NCBI RefSeq assembly: GCF_004337985.1
Contig: NW_021940923.1
Span: forward strand, 248,001-312,000
Direction of reading: 5' to 3'
Source of the DNA: Pyricularia pennisetigena
Taxonomy: Eukaryota > Ascomycota > Sordariomycetes > Magnaporthales > Pyriculariaceae
DNA: 64,000 nt
The position numbers were made by a program, and so were the translations under genes. Below are positions 1 through 9,064 of the stretch, one piece after another (the first letter of the stretch is position 1; every line of letters begins with the position of its first letter). The notes under the pieces are model-generated. The model ran no database searches. It worked only from the letters and a program-made list of their open reading frames with translations, and had not been told where the DNA came from.

Positions 1-7
1 AGCCACA

Positions 8-1621
8 ATGCCTGCCATCATCGAAACCGACTTGCCTTCCTCCAAGGCGGACAAAAAGTCCAAGAAGAACAAGGAGAAGAAACGGCCGCGGGAAGACGAT
101 GAAGCCACCGAGGCACGCAATCACAAACGATCCAAAAGTGAGGCCCCTGCCGCAGATGAAGCAGAAGAGGGTCAGCACGTCAATGGAGAGGAGAAAAAGA
201 AACACAAAAAGTCGCGCAAGTCAAAGCAGACCAAGACGGATGATGTCGACGCGGAACCAGAACAGGTAGAAGAGGCCCGGTCCAAGAAGGAGAAGAAGCA
301 AAAGAAGAAGAAGGATAAGACTGCAAATGGCGAGGATGTAGCAGAAGACGCTGTCTCTGAGTCGCCAGCTAAATCCACCAAGAAATCCAAAAAGAACAAA
401 AGCGAGGTGGAAGCTGCATCAGAGACCGTGGTCGACGATGCAGCCACCGAAGAGGCCGCACTCGAAAAGAAGAAGAAGAAGAAGCGATCAAGGAGAAAGT
501 CGGATCGTCCGGCAGAGGAGGAAGCTGAGGAGGACTCTGGTGCCGCCATTACCAAAAAGTCAAACTCCGAGGCTCTGCCGCCAGACTCTCCAGCCTCGCA
601 GGGCTTCGCCCTCGACTTGATGGACGTCGACAGCCCCTCAATAGCACGCTCTGCCAAGTCCGACATACTTCAGCCCGCCCACGCGCCCTCGAACCCAGAA
701 TTCCCCTTTGCCACACAAATCGTGTCGCTTTACGTCCCCCTGTTTCCCATCGGCTTCGACAAGCCCCTCACAAAGGTAGCAGAGCAGCACCTTCAGCCGC
801 TGCTGAATCACTACTCGCCTCTGATGAAGGGCGTCCTGCTTGATTACAGACACGTCACGCTCGGCGAACACCCCACCCGTGCCGACCCCCGCAACCCGCC
901 CACCGACCGAACCCCGACGCTGCTGTCTTGCAAGGACGAGTACGCCGTCGGCTTTGGCTGGCTGACGGCGGAGGTCTACCTCTTTGTGCCCCGCCGTGGT
1001 GCCTGGATGGAGGGCGTGGTCAACCTGCAGAGCGAAGGCCACCTGGGCGTCGTGTGCTGGAACCGGTTCAACGCCAGCATAGAGGCCAACAGGGTGCCCG
1101 AGGGGTGGAGGTTCATCGACGTTGTGCAAAAGGCCGAGGATGCCAAGAAGGCAAAGTTCCGGAACGCGGGCAAGAAGATCAACCTTGAGGAAGCTGAGGG
1201 CGAGGGCGACAAGGAAGCGGAGGCTGCTGATGAGGCCGGTGAAGACGACCAGGAGGACCTCGAGGCCAGCCTACAGCAGATGCACGCGACGGGATACTGG
1301 GTCGATGCGGCCGGCAAGCGCATCGCGGGCAAGGTGCGGTTCAGAATCAAGAACTTTGACGTCGGCACGGCGGGCGACCATGGCTACATCAGCATCGAGG
1401 GCACCATGCTGGATGATGAGGCGGAGCGGGAGCTGCGGGTCAAGGAGAAGGAGAGGGAAAAGGCCAGGATGGCCAAGGCCAACACGAGCGGCATGCTGAG
1501 GAGGTTGACGAGGAGCGTGCCCGAGTTCAGCATGACGAACTTTGGCAAGGAGGATGAGGAGCAAGACAGTTCAAAGAAGGTGGAGTTGTATGCTGGTAGT
1601 CGAGCCATGACGCCGAGCTGA
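8..1621 (+). CDS. RPA43: RNA polymerase I subunit RPA43
   Basis: A 537-residue single-exon ORF. Residues 1 to about 165 are an extremely Lys/Glu-rich, low-complexity tail with several basic clusters that could act as nuclear or nucleolar localisation signals. Residues about 230-480 match the RPA43 N-terminal and OB-fold regions: a segment beginning FATQIVSLYVPLFPIGF, the LLDYRHVTLGEHP strand, and GFGWLTAEVYLFVPRRG followed by the GHLGVVCWNRFNASI core. In the family this subunit pairs with RPA14-like partners to form the Pol I stalk and contacts the initiation factor Rrn3. The yeast protein is about 326 residues, so the extra length is mostly the N-terminal tail and an acidic insert near residues 390-420. 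The ATG lies only 8 bases into the window, so an upstream exon cannot be excluded. It is convergent with the next gene. Confidence 0.9.
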   Translation: MPAIIETDLPSSKADKKSKKNKEKKRPREDDEATEARNHKRSKSEAPAADEAEEGQHVNGEEKKKHKKSRKSKQTKTDDVDAEPEQVEEARSKKEKKQKKKKDKTANGEDVAEDAVSESPAKSTKKSKKNKSEVEAASETVVDDAATEEAALEKKKKKKRSRRKSDRPAEEEAEEDSGAAITKKSNSEALPPDSPASQGFALDLMDVDSPSIARSAKSDILQPAHAPSNPEFPFATQIVSLYVPLFPIGFDKPLTKVAEQHLQPLLNHYSPLMKGVLLDYRHVTLGEHPTRADPRNPPTDRTPTLLSCKDEYAVGFGWLTAEVYLFVPRRGAWMEGVVNLQSEGHLGVVCWNRFNASIEANRVPEGWRFIDVVQKAEDAKKAKFRNAGKKINLEEAEGEGDKEAEAADEAGEDDQEDLEASLQQMHATGYWVDAAGKRIAGKVRFRIKNFDVGTAGDHGYISIEGTMLDDEAERELRVKEKEREKARMAKANTSGMLRRLTRSVPEFSMTNFGKEDEEQDSSKKVELYAGSRAMTPS

Positions 1622-1951
1622 CGAGGGTGAGGCTGCGTGGACTTGATGATGTTTTGGAGTGGTTGGGGGTAAAACGTGTTTGCATTTTTTTGACAGGGTT
1701 TCTTTCCGAGATATTTGTAGGGCTTACATTGATGTGGACGTTTTTACTTTCTCGCCTCTGTCGAGTTGCACGGTTGTCTGTCTGATTCTGGCTTGAAGGC
1801 CGCATTTGTAACGCCTGCCTAAGATGGCGAGAGGTACTAATCATTTCACGAGCTTGGACAGTCGAGCCCGGGAGCTAGAAGCATAAAAACAGATTCAGCA
1901 AGGACGGACAACATATCAACAACGGGACAATACATGTCACAAAGCGCACGC
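1622..1951. other. Convergent 3' region
   Basis: About 330 bp between two converging stop codons. It holds presumably overlapping 3' untranslated regions and short T runs. No further gene is seen. Confidence 0.6.
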
Positions 1952-2998
1952 TTAATCCTCAACCTGAGAAAACTCGTCGATCAACTCCTCCACGTCCGTT
2001 CCGGCGTTGCGCAAAAGGGTCCAGTTCCTCCTCATCTCATCGACGGCGTCGGTCATGAGCTCAATCTCGTTCAGGCACGCCTTCTTGGAGGTGTCAAAAT
2101 CCATAGCGGCCTCCTCGAGCTCCTCAAACGCCGCCGTCCTGGCCTGCTGCAGCAGCTTGCGGAAGGCCGCGTCCTCCTCGGGCGTCACCTTGACGCGCTT
2201 GGCCGCCTGGAGCACCGCGTCCCTGCGCCTGCGCTTCCGAGCCGCCGAGGCCCCGGCCTCACCACCGTCACCACCACCAGGCGGGGGCCGCGGGTACACG
2301 GGGGTGTCGGGCTGCTCGCCGCGCTCCCGCCGGTCGCGCTCGAGGTCCAGCATGGCAGAGATGGCCTTGAAGCGGCGCTCGAACGGGGCGCTGCCCAGGA
2401 CCCGCACGACGTCCTCGACGGGCCACTGCATGCCCTCGTCGTGGCCCTGCGGGTCGATGCCCGCCAGCGGCAGCAGGCTGCCGTACAGCTCAGAGACCTT
2501 TTCCTGCCTCAGCGGGCCCAGCGCCCCCGACACCCAGAGCCGGGTGTGGTGTGCCGCTGCTTCCTCGGGATCGGGGGTGGCGGGCTCGTCTGGCGCGGGC
2601 GGCGGGGCGTCGTCGGTGGCGACGGCGGCTGGGGTTTTGGTTTTTCTTGCCTCGGTATCCTCGGTCGTCTGCTTCTCTGCTTCTTTGCGTTTCTTCCTCT
2701 CATCCTCCTCTTCCTTGGCGGCAAAGTCGGCGTATCCCTTGCGCACGTATTCCCTGAATGCCGAGATGGGCCCGGCCGAGTGGTCGTTGAAAAGCTGAAC
2801 GAGCTCGGCCTTGCGGGCGTTGCTGGGGAAGTCGATGTCGAGGGCCCCGAGGGTGTTGCGCAGGACGGGCACCCGGAGCTTGGTCGCGTCAAAGTCGTCG
2901 GCCAGGAAGGGGTAGCTCGCGCACTGCTCGTCCCAGTATTCGGACTCGGTGAGGGCTTTGGAAGGAGAGGGCATGGCGTTGGATCTGGTGTTGGGCAT
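1952..2998 (-). CDS. HeH/LEM-like domain protein, nuclear, paralogue A
   Basis: A 348-residue single-exon ORF. Residues 41-73 (LRVPVLRNTLGALDIDF, then SNARKAELVQLF) have the pattern of the helix-extension-helix (HeH/LEM-like) fold found at the N-terminus of Heh1/Src1-type inner nuclear membrane proteins; the fold is related to SAP and binds DNA or chromatin. Unlike Heh1/Src1, no transmembrane segment or MSC domain follows, so the protein looks soluble. An acidic/basic coiled stretch occupies 90-130. A bipartite nuclear localisation signal (KRRRR plus KRVKV, near residues 255-275) precedes a C-terminal helical region ending VEELIDEFSQVED. The neighbouring gene at 3555-4244 is a clear shorter paralogue in the same orientation. 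The domain is recognised by pattern; the cellular role is inferred. Confidence 0.8.
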   Translation of the reverse strand: MPNTRSNAMPSPSKALTESEYWDEQCASYPFLADDFDATKLRVPVLRNTLGALDIDFPSNARKAELVQLFNDHSAGPISAFREYVRKGYADFAAKEEEDERKKRKEAEKQTTEDTEARKTKTPAAVATDDAPPPAPDEPATPDPEEAAAHHTRLWVSGALGPLRQEKVSELYGSLLPLAGIDPQGHDEGMQWPVEDVVRVLGSAPFERRFKAISAMLDLERDRRERGEQPDTPVYPRPPPGGGDGGEAGASAARKRRRRDAVLQAAKRVKVTPEEDAAFRKLLQQARTAAFEELEEAAMDFDTSKKACLNEIELMTDAVDEMRRNWTLLRNAGTDVEELIDEFSQVED

Positions 2999-3554
2999 TT
3001 TCTTTTTTCTGCTGCTTGGTTTGATGAGAAACCGGCTTGGATCTTGGGATGGGAATGAGAAGATCTTTTATGGTGATATAGGGGGAAGGTGAAAGTGCAG
3101 AGAATCAGGTCAACTGCTATGCTGTGCTATCCGGAACCGGTGAAAGTGGCCGAACAAACAAAAAAAGATGCATCAGTATATGCATGAGCGAGCTGCTTTT
3201 GCAGACAATACCAAATGAATAAACTCGACCGGAACCATCAACCATTCATTATTCTTTGTCCTGGTCACATGAAAAGAAGATGAGGATCTCAGTCTTGGCA
3301 AAGAGTTTTCTTTTGTCTTTGTCAACCGGGCTGGTCTGAAGCTTGGAATTCTTTCGCAAGCGTTTTTTTTTTCCTCTCTCTCTCTCTCTCTTTGTCCATG
3401 GCTTCAATGTCCAACTAGGGAACTGTTCCGGGACTTACAACACTACCGGAATGAATTGTGAGAATAGTTTTACTTACAGGCTTGACAAGGCGAGTTCTCT
3501 TGTATTGGTAGGTATCTAGATCACGTAAAGCATACAACAAACAAGGCCAATTCG
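2999..3554. other. Spacer between the two HeH/LEM-like genes
   Basis: 556 bp holding the presumed promoter of paralogue A and the 3' region of paralogue B. A T-run followed by a (CT)n tract lies near 3364-3392. No ORF or RNA gene is recognised. Confidence 0.5.
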
Positions 3555-4244
3555 TCACTGCATCGAAAGCCACAACCGCAAGTCGTCCGTCGTACTCTTC
3601 CCCCACTCGGCACATTTAGCCCTCGCGTCATCCAGCCCAACCAGACCCCTATTCAACTCGTCCATCAGACGCTGCACCTTCCACCTCACGCTCTCAAACT
3701 CCCGCATGCTCAACTCGAGCCGCTTCTCGGCCGCCCGCATGTCATCACGAAGCTGCACCAAATCATCCAACTCGTCGCGGTTCAGCCTCGCCAGCCTCTG
3801 TCTCTTTAGCTCCAGCTGCGTTTTTGTTCCCTCATTCTCCTCTGCCTCCTTCTCCTCCTCTTGTCTTTGCCCTTGGTCGTTGTCGCGTTTCCCTCTAGAC
3901 CGCTTGATGCCCCGTGGCCGCAGCGGCTGTGGCGGCAAGGGGGGAAAGCAGGCCTTGAGGTTGGCTTCGAACTGGGGGATGAGGAGCGGGGCGCTGTCCT
4001 CGAAGGCGCGGACGAGGGCGGGCTTGCGCGCGCCCGGCGTCGTGGGGAAGCCCAGCGTGGTCAGGGAGCGGCGGAGGACGGGGACCGTGGCGCGCCAGGG
4101 GTCGAAGGTCGGGGACAGGAACGGGTGCTGCTTCAGTTGGGCGGACCACCAGTCTTCAAAGGTGGGCGAGGGTGGGGGGATAGGGGTAGGTGATGGAGTT
4201 GGCGGGGATCGGTAGGTGAATTGAGAGAGTTGCGTTGGAGGCAT
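3555..4244 (-). CDS. HeH/LEM-like domain protein, paralogue B
   Basis: A 229-residue single-exon ORF. A Pro/Thr/Ser-rich N-terminus (about 1-28) precedes residues 30-100, which align with residues 20-90 of the upstream paralogue: a W-x-x-Q element, PFL, then VPVLRRSLTTLGFPTTPGAR and KPALVRAFEDS, i.e. the HeH/LEM-like helices. A basic patch around GIKRSRGKRDN may be a nuclear localisation signal. The C-terminal half is a charged coiled coil containing LARLNRDELDDLVQL and DMRAAEKRLELSMREFE. No membrane segment is visible. The shared domain order and tandem same-strand arrangement indicate duplication followed by strong divergence. The function is unknown; a chromatin or nuclear role is inferred from the fold only. 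Confidence 0.75.
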   Translation of the reverse strand: MPPTQLSQFTYRSPPTPSPTPIPPPSPTFEDWWSAQLKQHPFLSPTFDPWRATVPVLRRSLTTLGFPTTPGARKPALVRAFEDSAPLLIPQFEANLKACFPPLPPQPLRPRGIKRSRGKRDNDQGQRQEEEKEAEENEGTKTQLELKRQRLARLNRDELDDLVQLRDDMRAAEKRLELSMREFESVRWKVQRLMDELNRGLVGLDDARAKCAEWGKSTTDDLRLWLSMQ

Positions 4245-4886
4245 TTCGTCGGTGCGGTGTATTGCCGGGGAGAGTTTGGTGTTTGAGGTGATGTACCCGA
4301 GAAGGAGTAGGATAAAAAGTGTACTGAGAGAACTGGATGTTGTTATTTGCAGTGTGAATGTGGGATAAAATCAAGAGGCACGGGAACAGAAACTGGAGAG
4401 CATGTATTTAAGAGTAGACAGGCCGGTGACGACCAGAGCCTGGCTTTGCCACGAGGCATGAACAATGGGAATAGGGAACAAAGGAAGAAGTTCATTCGAC
4501 AGAATAAACTAAGTGTGAACAAAGAAAGACGGATGCACCCCCTTACTGATATGTTGACTCGGGTGGACAAAGAAATGTCGACGGTCTTAGATGGCGAGCG
4601 ACGTAACATGACTGCGAACCTAAACATGCACTTTTGTGCACCCAAACTTTGGACGTAACTTGGGCGAGTGTTTTATTTATCGTTCAGGCAGAATATTGGG
4701 TAGTATAAATAAATACTTCAGAGGTATATTTAAGCGGAATTGTAAGCTGTCTCTAGTAGTAAATAACAAAAGAACATTGACCGAGTCTATAGGTATGGGG
4801 GGGTACCACACAGATGTACCGATAAATCTATTAAATAAACACAAGATCCTTTTCCAGTCCAGACTTTGCTTGTCCCTCTTTAAAAT
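4245..4886. other. Spacer between paralogue B and the NLR gene
   Basis: About 640 bp of AT-richer sequence with the probable promoter of paralogue B and the NLR 3' untranslated region. Short ORFs here lack any recognisable feature. Confidence 0.5.
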
Positions 4887-5374
4887 TCACAGCGCCCTCC
4901 CCGGGGTCCTGTGGCTCTGGGCCTGCGACACCTTGACGATCAAGGCCTCGATCATGATGAGCTCGCGCTGGAACTCGACCTCGCCCTCGAGGGTGTCCTT
5001 GATGACCTCGGCGGCGGTCTTGAGCTCGCCGCCGACGCCCATGCCGGCGTCGTCCATGCCGCCGCCGATGCCAAAGGCGGGGATCTGGATGTGCGGGTCG
5101 GCCCAGCCGGTGGACAGCAGGGCCTTGATGGCGGCGACCCAGCGGCCCCTGTTCCGGGCCAGGGTCGTGGTGGACTCGGGCGTCATATTGAGGACCGACG
5201 AAGAGCCGCGGTGGTGGAAGAACTGCCGCCCGGCCTTGAGCGCCTGCGTCCACACGAGACGCCTCTGCGCCTCGAGGTCCGCCGACTCGACCACCTCGGT
5301 CGGCGCGGTGGAGACGGCATCGTCGCCGCCGCCGCCGCCACCGCTGCCGTCTTGGCCCTCGCCGTCTCCCCCCT

Positions 5375-5405
<31 letters not shown>

Positions 5406-8400
5406 TCCCTCGGCGCTCGGGGGACCGCCGGCGGCCTCCAGCAGCAGCGGCACGAAGCGGCCGTCGGGCATGTCGTGGTGGAAGTCGCGGTAGGTTCCGG
5501 TGACGGCGCCCGAGGCGCTGACGCTGGGCCCGCCGTCGACGGTGCGCGAGTCACCCTCGGGGCTGACGGCGTACTCGAGCAGGTCCATGGCGAGCGAGGC
5601 GCGGGCCTTGTCGTCGGCGACGAGCGAGAGCTTGTAGGAGACGTAGCCCAGCAGGTTGGCCTGCAGGGCGAGGGACAGGAAGCCGGCGCGGCGCGGGCTG
5701 GGCCCCAGCTCCATGGGCTCGTAGTCGGACCAGTGCGAGGCCATGAGCGGGCGGTAGCGGTCCCGGTACCAGCCGACGTCGTCGCGGGCGGGGACGTGCT
5801 CCTTGACGGCGGTCTGCCAGGCCTCCTGGAAGGTGCGGTCCAGCTCGTCGAGCAGGGCGACGTAGGTCTCGCGCGAGCAGTCCGGGTCCCCGGCGGCGAC
5901 GAGGCGCTCGTCGACGCGGGCGGCGTAGCGGAGCACGTGCGACACGAGCAGCCAGGCCTCCGGGGTGAACTGCAGGCGGGGCCGGTTCGTGACGACGAGG
6001 CGCAGGGTCGAGAAGCACTTGAGGTAGCGGATGGTGCCCGACATGAGCGAGACGTCGAGGTCGACCGACGAAGGCACCGGGGCCTTGACCTTCTTCCAGA
6101 CGCTGGACCGCAGCACGAACTCCTTGGCGGTCAGGTGCATGAAGACGACGCGGTTGCCCTTGTCGGTGGTCTCGAGCAGGTCGGCGCACGACGTGGTCAG
6201 GCGCGACTGCATGCGCGACGTGATGGCGGCCATGTCGGCGCGCGTGTAGGGGTGGGCGCGGTCGTGGTCGACGATGAGCCGGCCCACGCCCGGGTCCTTG
6301 GCCTGCAGCTCCGGGCCGGCCATGAAGCCCTCGTCGGCAAAGGCCAGCATGATGAGGTTGGGGGGGTCGACGGCGCGCAGGATGAGGTGGAAGATGCGCG
6401 CCGCCTCGCGCTGCTCGTCCCTGTCCAGCGCCTGGATGATGCGCATGTACAGGCCGTTGGGCCCGCCGAGCTGCGAGGGCAGCGACTCGAGCGTGGCCAT
6501 GAGCTTGCGCAGGCTGCCCTCCATCAGCATGTCGATGGCCAGCCTGGCCCAGAGTATGTCGCCCCTGGACTTGCGCGCCACCTCGTCGCAGAGCGGCCGC
6601 TGGCCCTGCGACAGTCCCGGCGCCACCTTGTCCAGCCGGTCGGCGCAGTACTGCGAGATGAGCTTCTCGGTCTGCGTGTGCACGCGCAGCCGCGGCACCC
6701 CGGCAAAGGCCTCCTCGAACGGCGGCAGCTCCCGGCTGGCCACGCACAGCTTGACGTGGTCCTGGTTGCTCAGGTCCATGATCAGCCGCGCGATCTCGCT
6801 GTGCGAGTCGGCGATCCAGGCCGCGTTGCCCAGGACGTCGCCGCGCTCGTCGACGCTGGTGGCCTGCTCGCTGACGCTGCCGTACTCGCTGACGGCCAGG
6901 GTCGACGTGTCGTTTGCCAGCTCGTCGACCGAGTAGCGGCTGCTCCTCTTGTGGACCTTTTTGCCGTTCTGCTGGTGCTGCTGCGGCTGCTGGTTATTGG
7001 GGTCGTCCTGCTGGTCCTGCGCACCCTCGGCCAGGCGGTACTCGTCCAGGCCGTCGATAAACATGCACAGCCTCAGCGTCTTGGACATGCGCGCAAACAG
7101 CTGGTAGAAGGCCTGCGACAGGTTGACCGTGGTGTTGAAGGGCACCCGCGGCGGCCAGGGGCCCTGCATGAAGGACGGGAAGCACACGGGGATGAACTCG
7201 GGCTTCTGCGTCAGGATCTGGTACAGCATGCCCCTGAGGATGCCCTCTCGGGATTTTTGCACGTAGCTGCCCGCCTCGAACAGGAACACGGCCGCCATGA
7301 GGAGCTCCGGCTTGTCCCGCCGCCGGACGTTGGTCTCGCCCTCGATGGCGCTCGACGCCCAGCGTTGGAGCTTTTCACGCGTCGACGGGTCGTGGAACGC
7401 GTGTCGCATCAGCGTCGTCTTGCCCGATCCCGGGTTGCCGCTGATCCAGAAGATGGACTGGTTGGGGTCCTCGAGCCAGTTGTTGAAGGCGTTGGGCACG
7501 TTGTCGCCTGCTCCGCTGCCCTGCGTGTCCTTGGCCGAAAGGATCCAGGCCGAAGTTTGCTTGAGCTCCTCGTTGGCCTTGTTTTCGTTTTCACGCATGT
7601 CGTAGTGGAGAGCGTCGAGGATTTCTTTTTGTGTGGGTTGGGACAAGTCAGTGGATGAGGTATAGGTGTGTGTGTGTGTGTGTGTGTGTTTTTGGATCTG
7701 TTTAGACACATAAAAAAAAAAAAAGGAGAGATAAAAAAAAAAAAGAAAAGAGAGATCTAGATAGTCTCTACTCACCCTTGCTCCTAATCATGCCAGCCTC
7801 GGTGTCCTGGAACCTCGTCCGCCTCGTCAGCTTGCTGATGTGTCCCACCAGCTGAAAGTATCCAGGGTCCTGTCTGTCGCTGTACTTGGCCAGGCCGTTG
7901 TGGTCCCTGAAGATGTCGTCGGTGGTGACGTTGAGGCCCTCGTAGGAGGCGCAGTTCTTGGGCAGCATGTCGACGCCCCTCACGGCCGTGGTCAGCTGCT
8001 CCCGCACGCACACGACGGGCAGGTCGCGCGAGATGAGGGCAAACTCGCCCCTGTGCGTCTCGAGCGCGTCGTTGCTGTCGGCCATGATGCGGAAGAAGGC
8101 GTCGTCCATATGCCCGCCGCCGGCGCCGCCGGCACCGCCCGCCGAGTCCAGCCTGGCCGCGATGGCGGCGCACTGGGCCAGCGTCTGGCGGCCGTGGCCC
8201 TTTTGCGGCGTGCCCAGGAAGATGACGCCGACGGTGCGCGGGTAGATGCTGCCCAGCTCGCTCCGCTTGCCAAACACCTGCGACACGGCCGTGGTGGACA
8301 GCGCGTCCTTGACGATGAGCCCGCCGATGCCGTGCGCGATGAAGATGAGGTCGCGCTCCGCCTCGCCGTCCACCCGCGCCAGGTCCATCGACAGCTGGTC

Positions 8401-8958
8401 GCTGACCATGTCGCACAGCTGCCCGTAGCCGCCGGCCTCGCCCACCACCGCCACGTTCTCCGGCACCCGCCACCCCCAGCTGATGACCCTCGTGTTGGCC
8501 GGCAGCTCCCGCGGCAGCAGGTCGCGGGGCCAGCAGACCCCGTCCTGCGTCCAGCTGCGCGTGCGGCCTCCGCCGAACCCGTGCACCAGCACGATGTCGA
8601 TGCCCTTGTCCTTGTTCTCGCCCGACCCGCTGCTGGCCATGCTGTTGCCCGTCGTGTTGGTGTTTGCCGTGCTGAGCCCGCGCCCGCCCTCGCGGCTGCC
8701 GTCGTGCATGATCATCACCCCCGGTCCGTCCGGCTCCAGGTCCATCGCCAGCGACCGCCGCGTCGTGGTCGCGCTGCGGGACAGCATCGCCGTGCTGCCG
8801 TTCGCCGTGCCGTTCATCCCGCCGTTGAGGTGCTGCTGGTGCGGGCCCAAGCCGTCGCGGAGCTGCTGCACCCGCTGCGACTTCTCCGGCACCGTCTGCG
8901 AGGACGGCTTGCTGCTTTTGCCGCCCATTCTTGAAAGAGCTTGCCGTATCCGGCGCAT
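4887..8958 (-). CDS. NLR-like protein: SesB-type alpha/beta hydrolase fused to NACHT
   Basis: Two exons (8958-7776 and 7624-4887) flank a 151-bp intron (GTGAGT..AAG) and give 1306 residues. The N-terminal alpha/beta-hydrolase (about 118-375) has DIVLVHGFGGGRTRSW and an RDHNGLAKYS segment where SesB-like domains carry the catalytic His. The nucleophile elbow reads AHGIGG, so Gly210 stands where Ser is expected. The joined exons run into EILDALHYDM and then a NACHT domain with P-loop GNPGSGKT (457-464) and Walker B FIDGLDEY (583-590). The C-terminal half has no WD40, ankyrin or TPR repeats that I can see, only an Ala/Gly-rich tract. In fungi, hydrolase-NACHT proteins act in non-self recognition and regulated cell death. 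An in-frame Met at residue 11 would expose MGGKSSK, a typical N-myristoylation sequence. The intron holds a (TG)n microsatellite and A tracts. Confidence 0.87.
7666..7689. repeat. (TG)n microsatellite in the NLR intron
   Basis: Twelve TG units inside the single intron (7625-7775) of the NLR-like gene, close to adenine runs on the + strand. Confidence 0.9.
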
Positions 8959-9020
8959 GGTCGGAGCCGCCGCGCCCCCTCTTCAAGTCTGGTGCCTTGC
9001 CAGGATGGCTTTAGGAACTG

Positions 9021-9024
<4 letters not shown>

Positions 9025-9064
<40 letters not shown>
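9025..9064. repeat. T40 homopolymer upstream of the NLR gene
   Basis: An uninterrupted run of about 40 T on the + strand (poly-A on the gene's strand), 67 bp upstream of the NLR start codon, hence in its promoter or 5' leader. Homopolymer length may be imprecise in the assembly. Confidence 0.9.

Noticed and set aside
4911..7658. 915-codon open frame on the + strand opposite the NLR gene
   Set aside because: It is the GC-rich antisense shadow of the NACHT exon; it lacks domains and has Gly/Arg/Ala/Val-biased composition.
7784..8986. Alternative 400-codon minus-strand frame over NLR exon 1
   Set aside because: Out of frame with the hydrolase motifs, Arg/Gly/His-biased, and does not splice to the NACHT exon.
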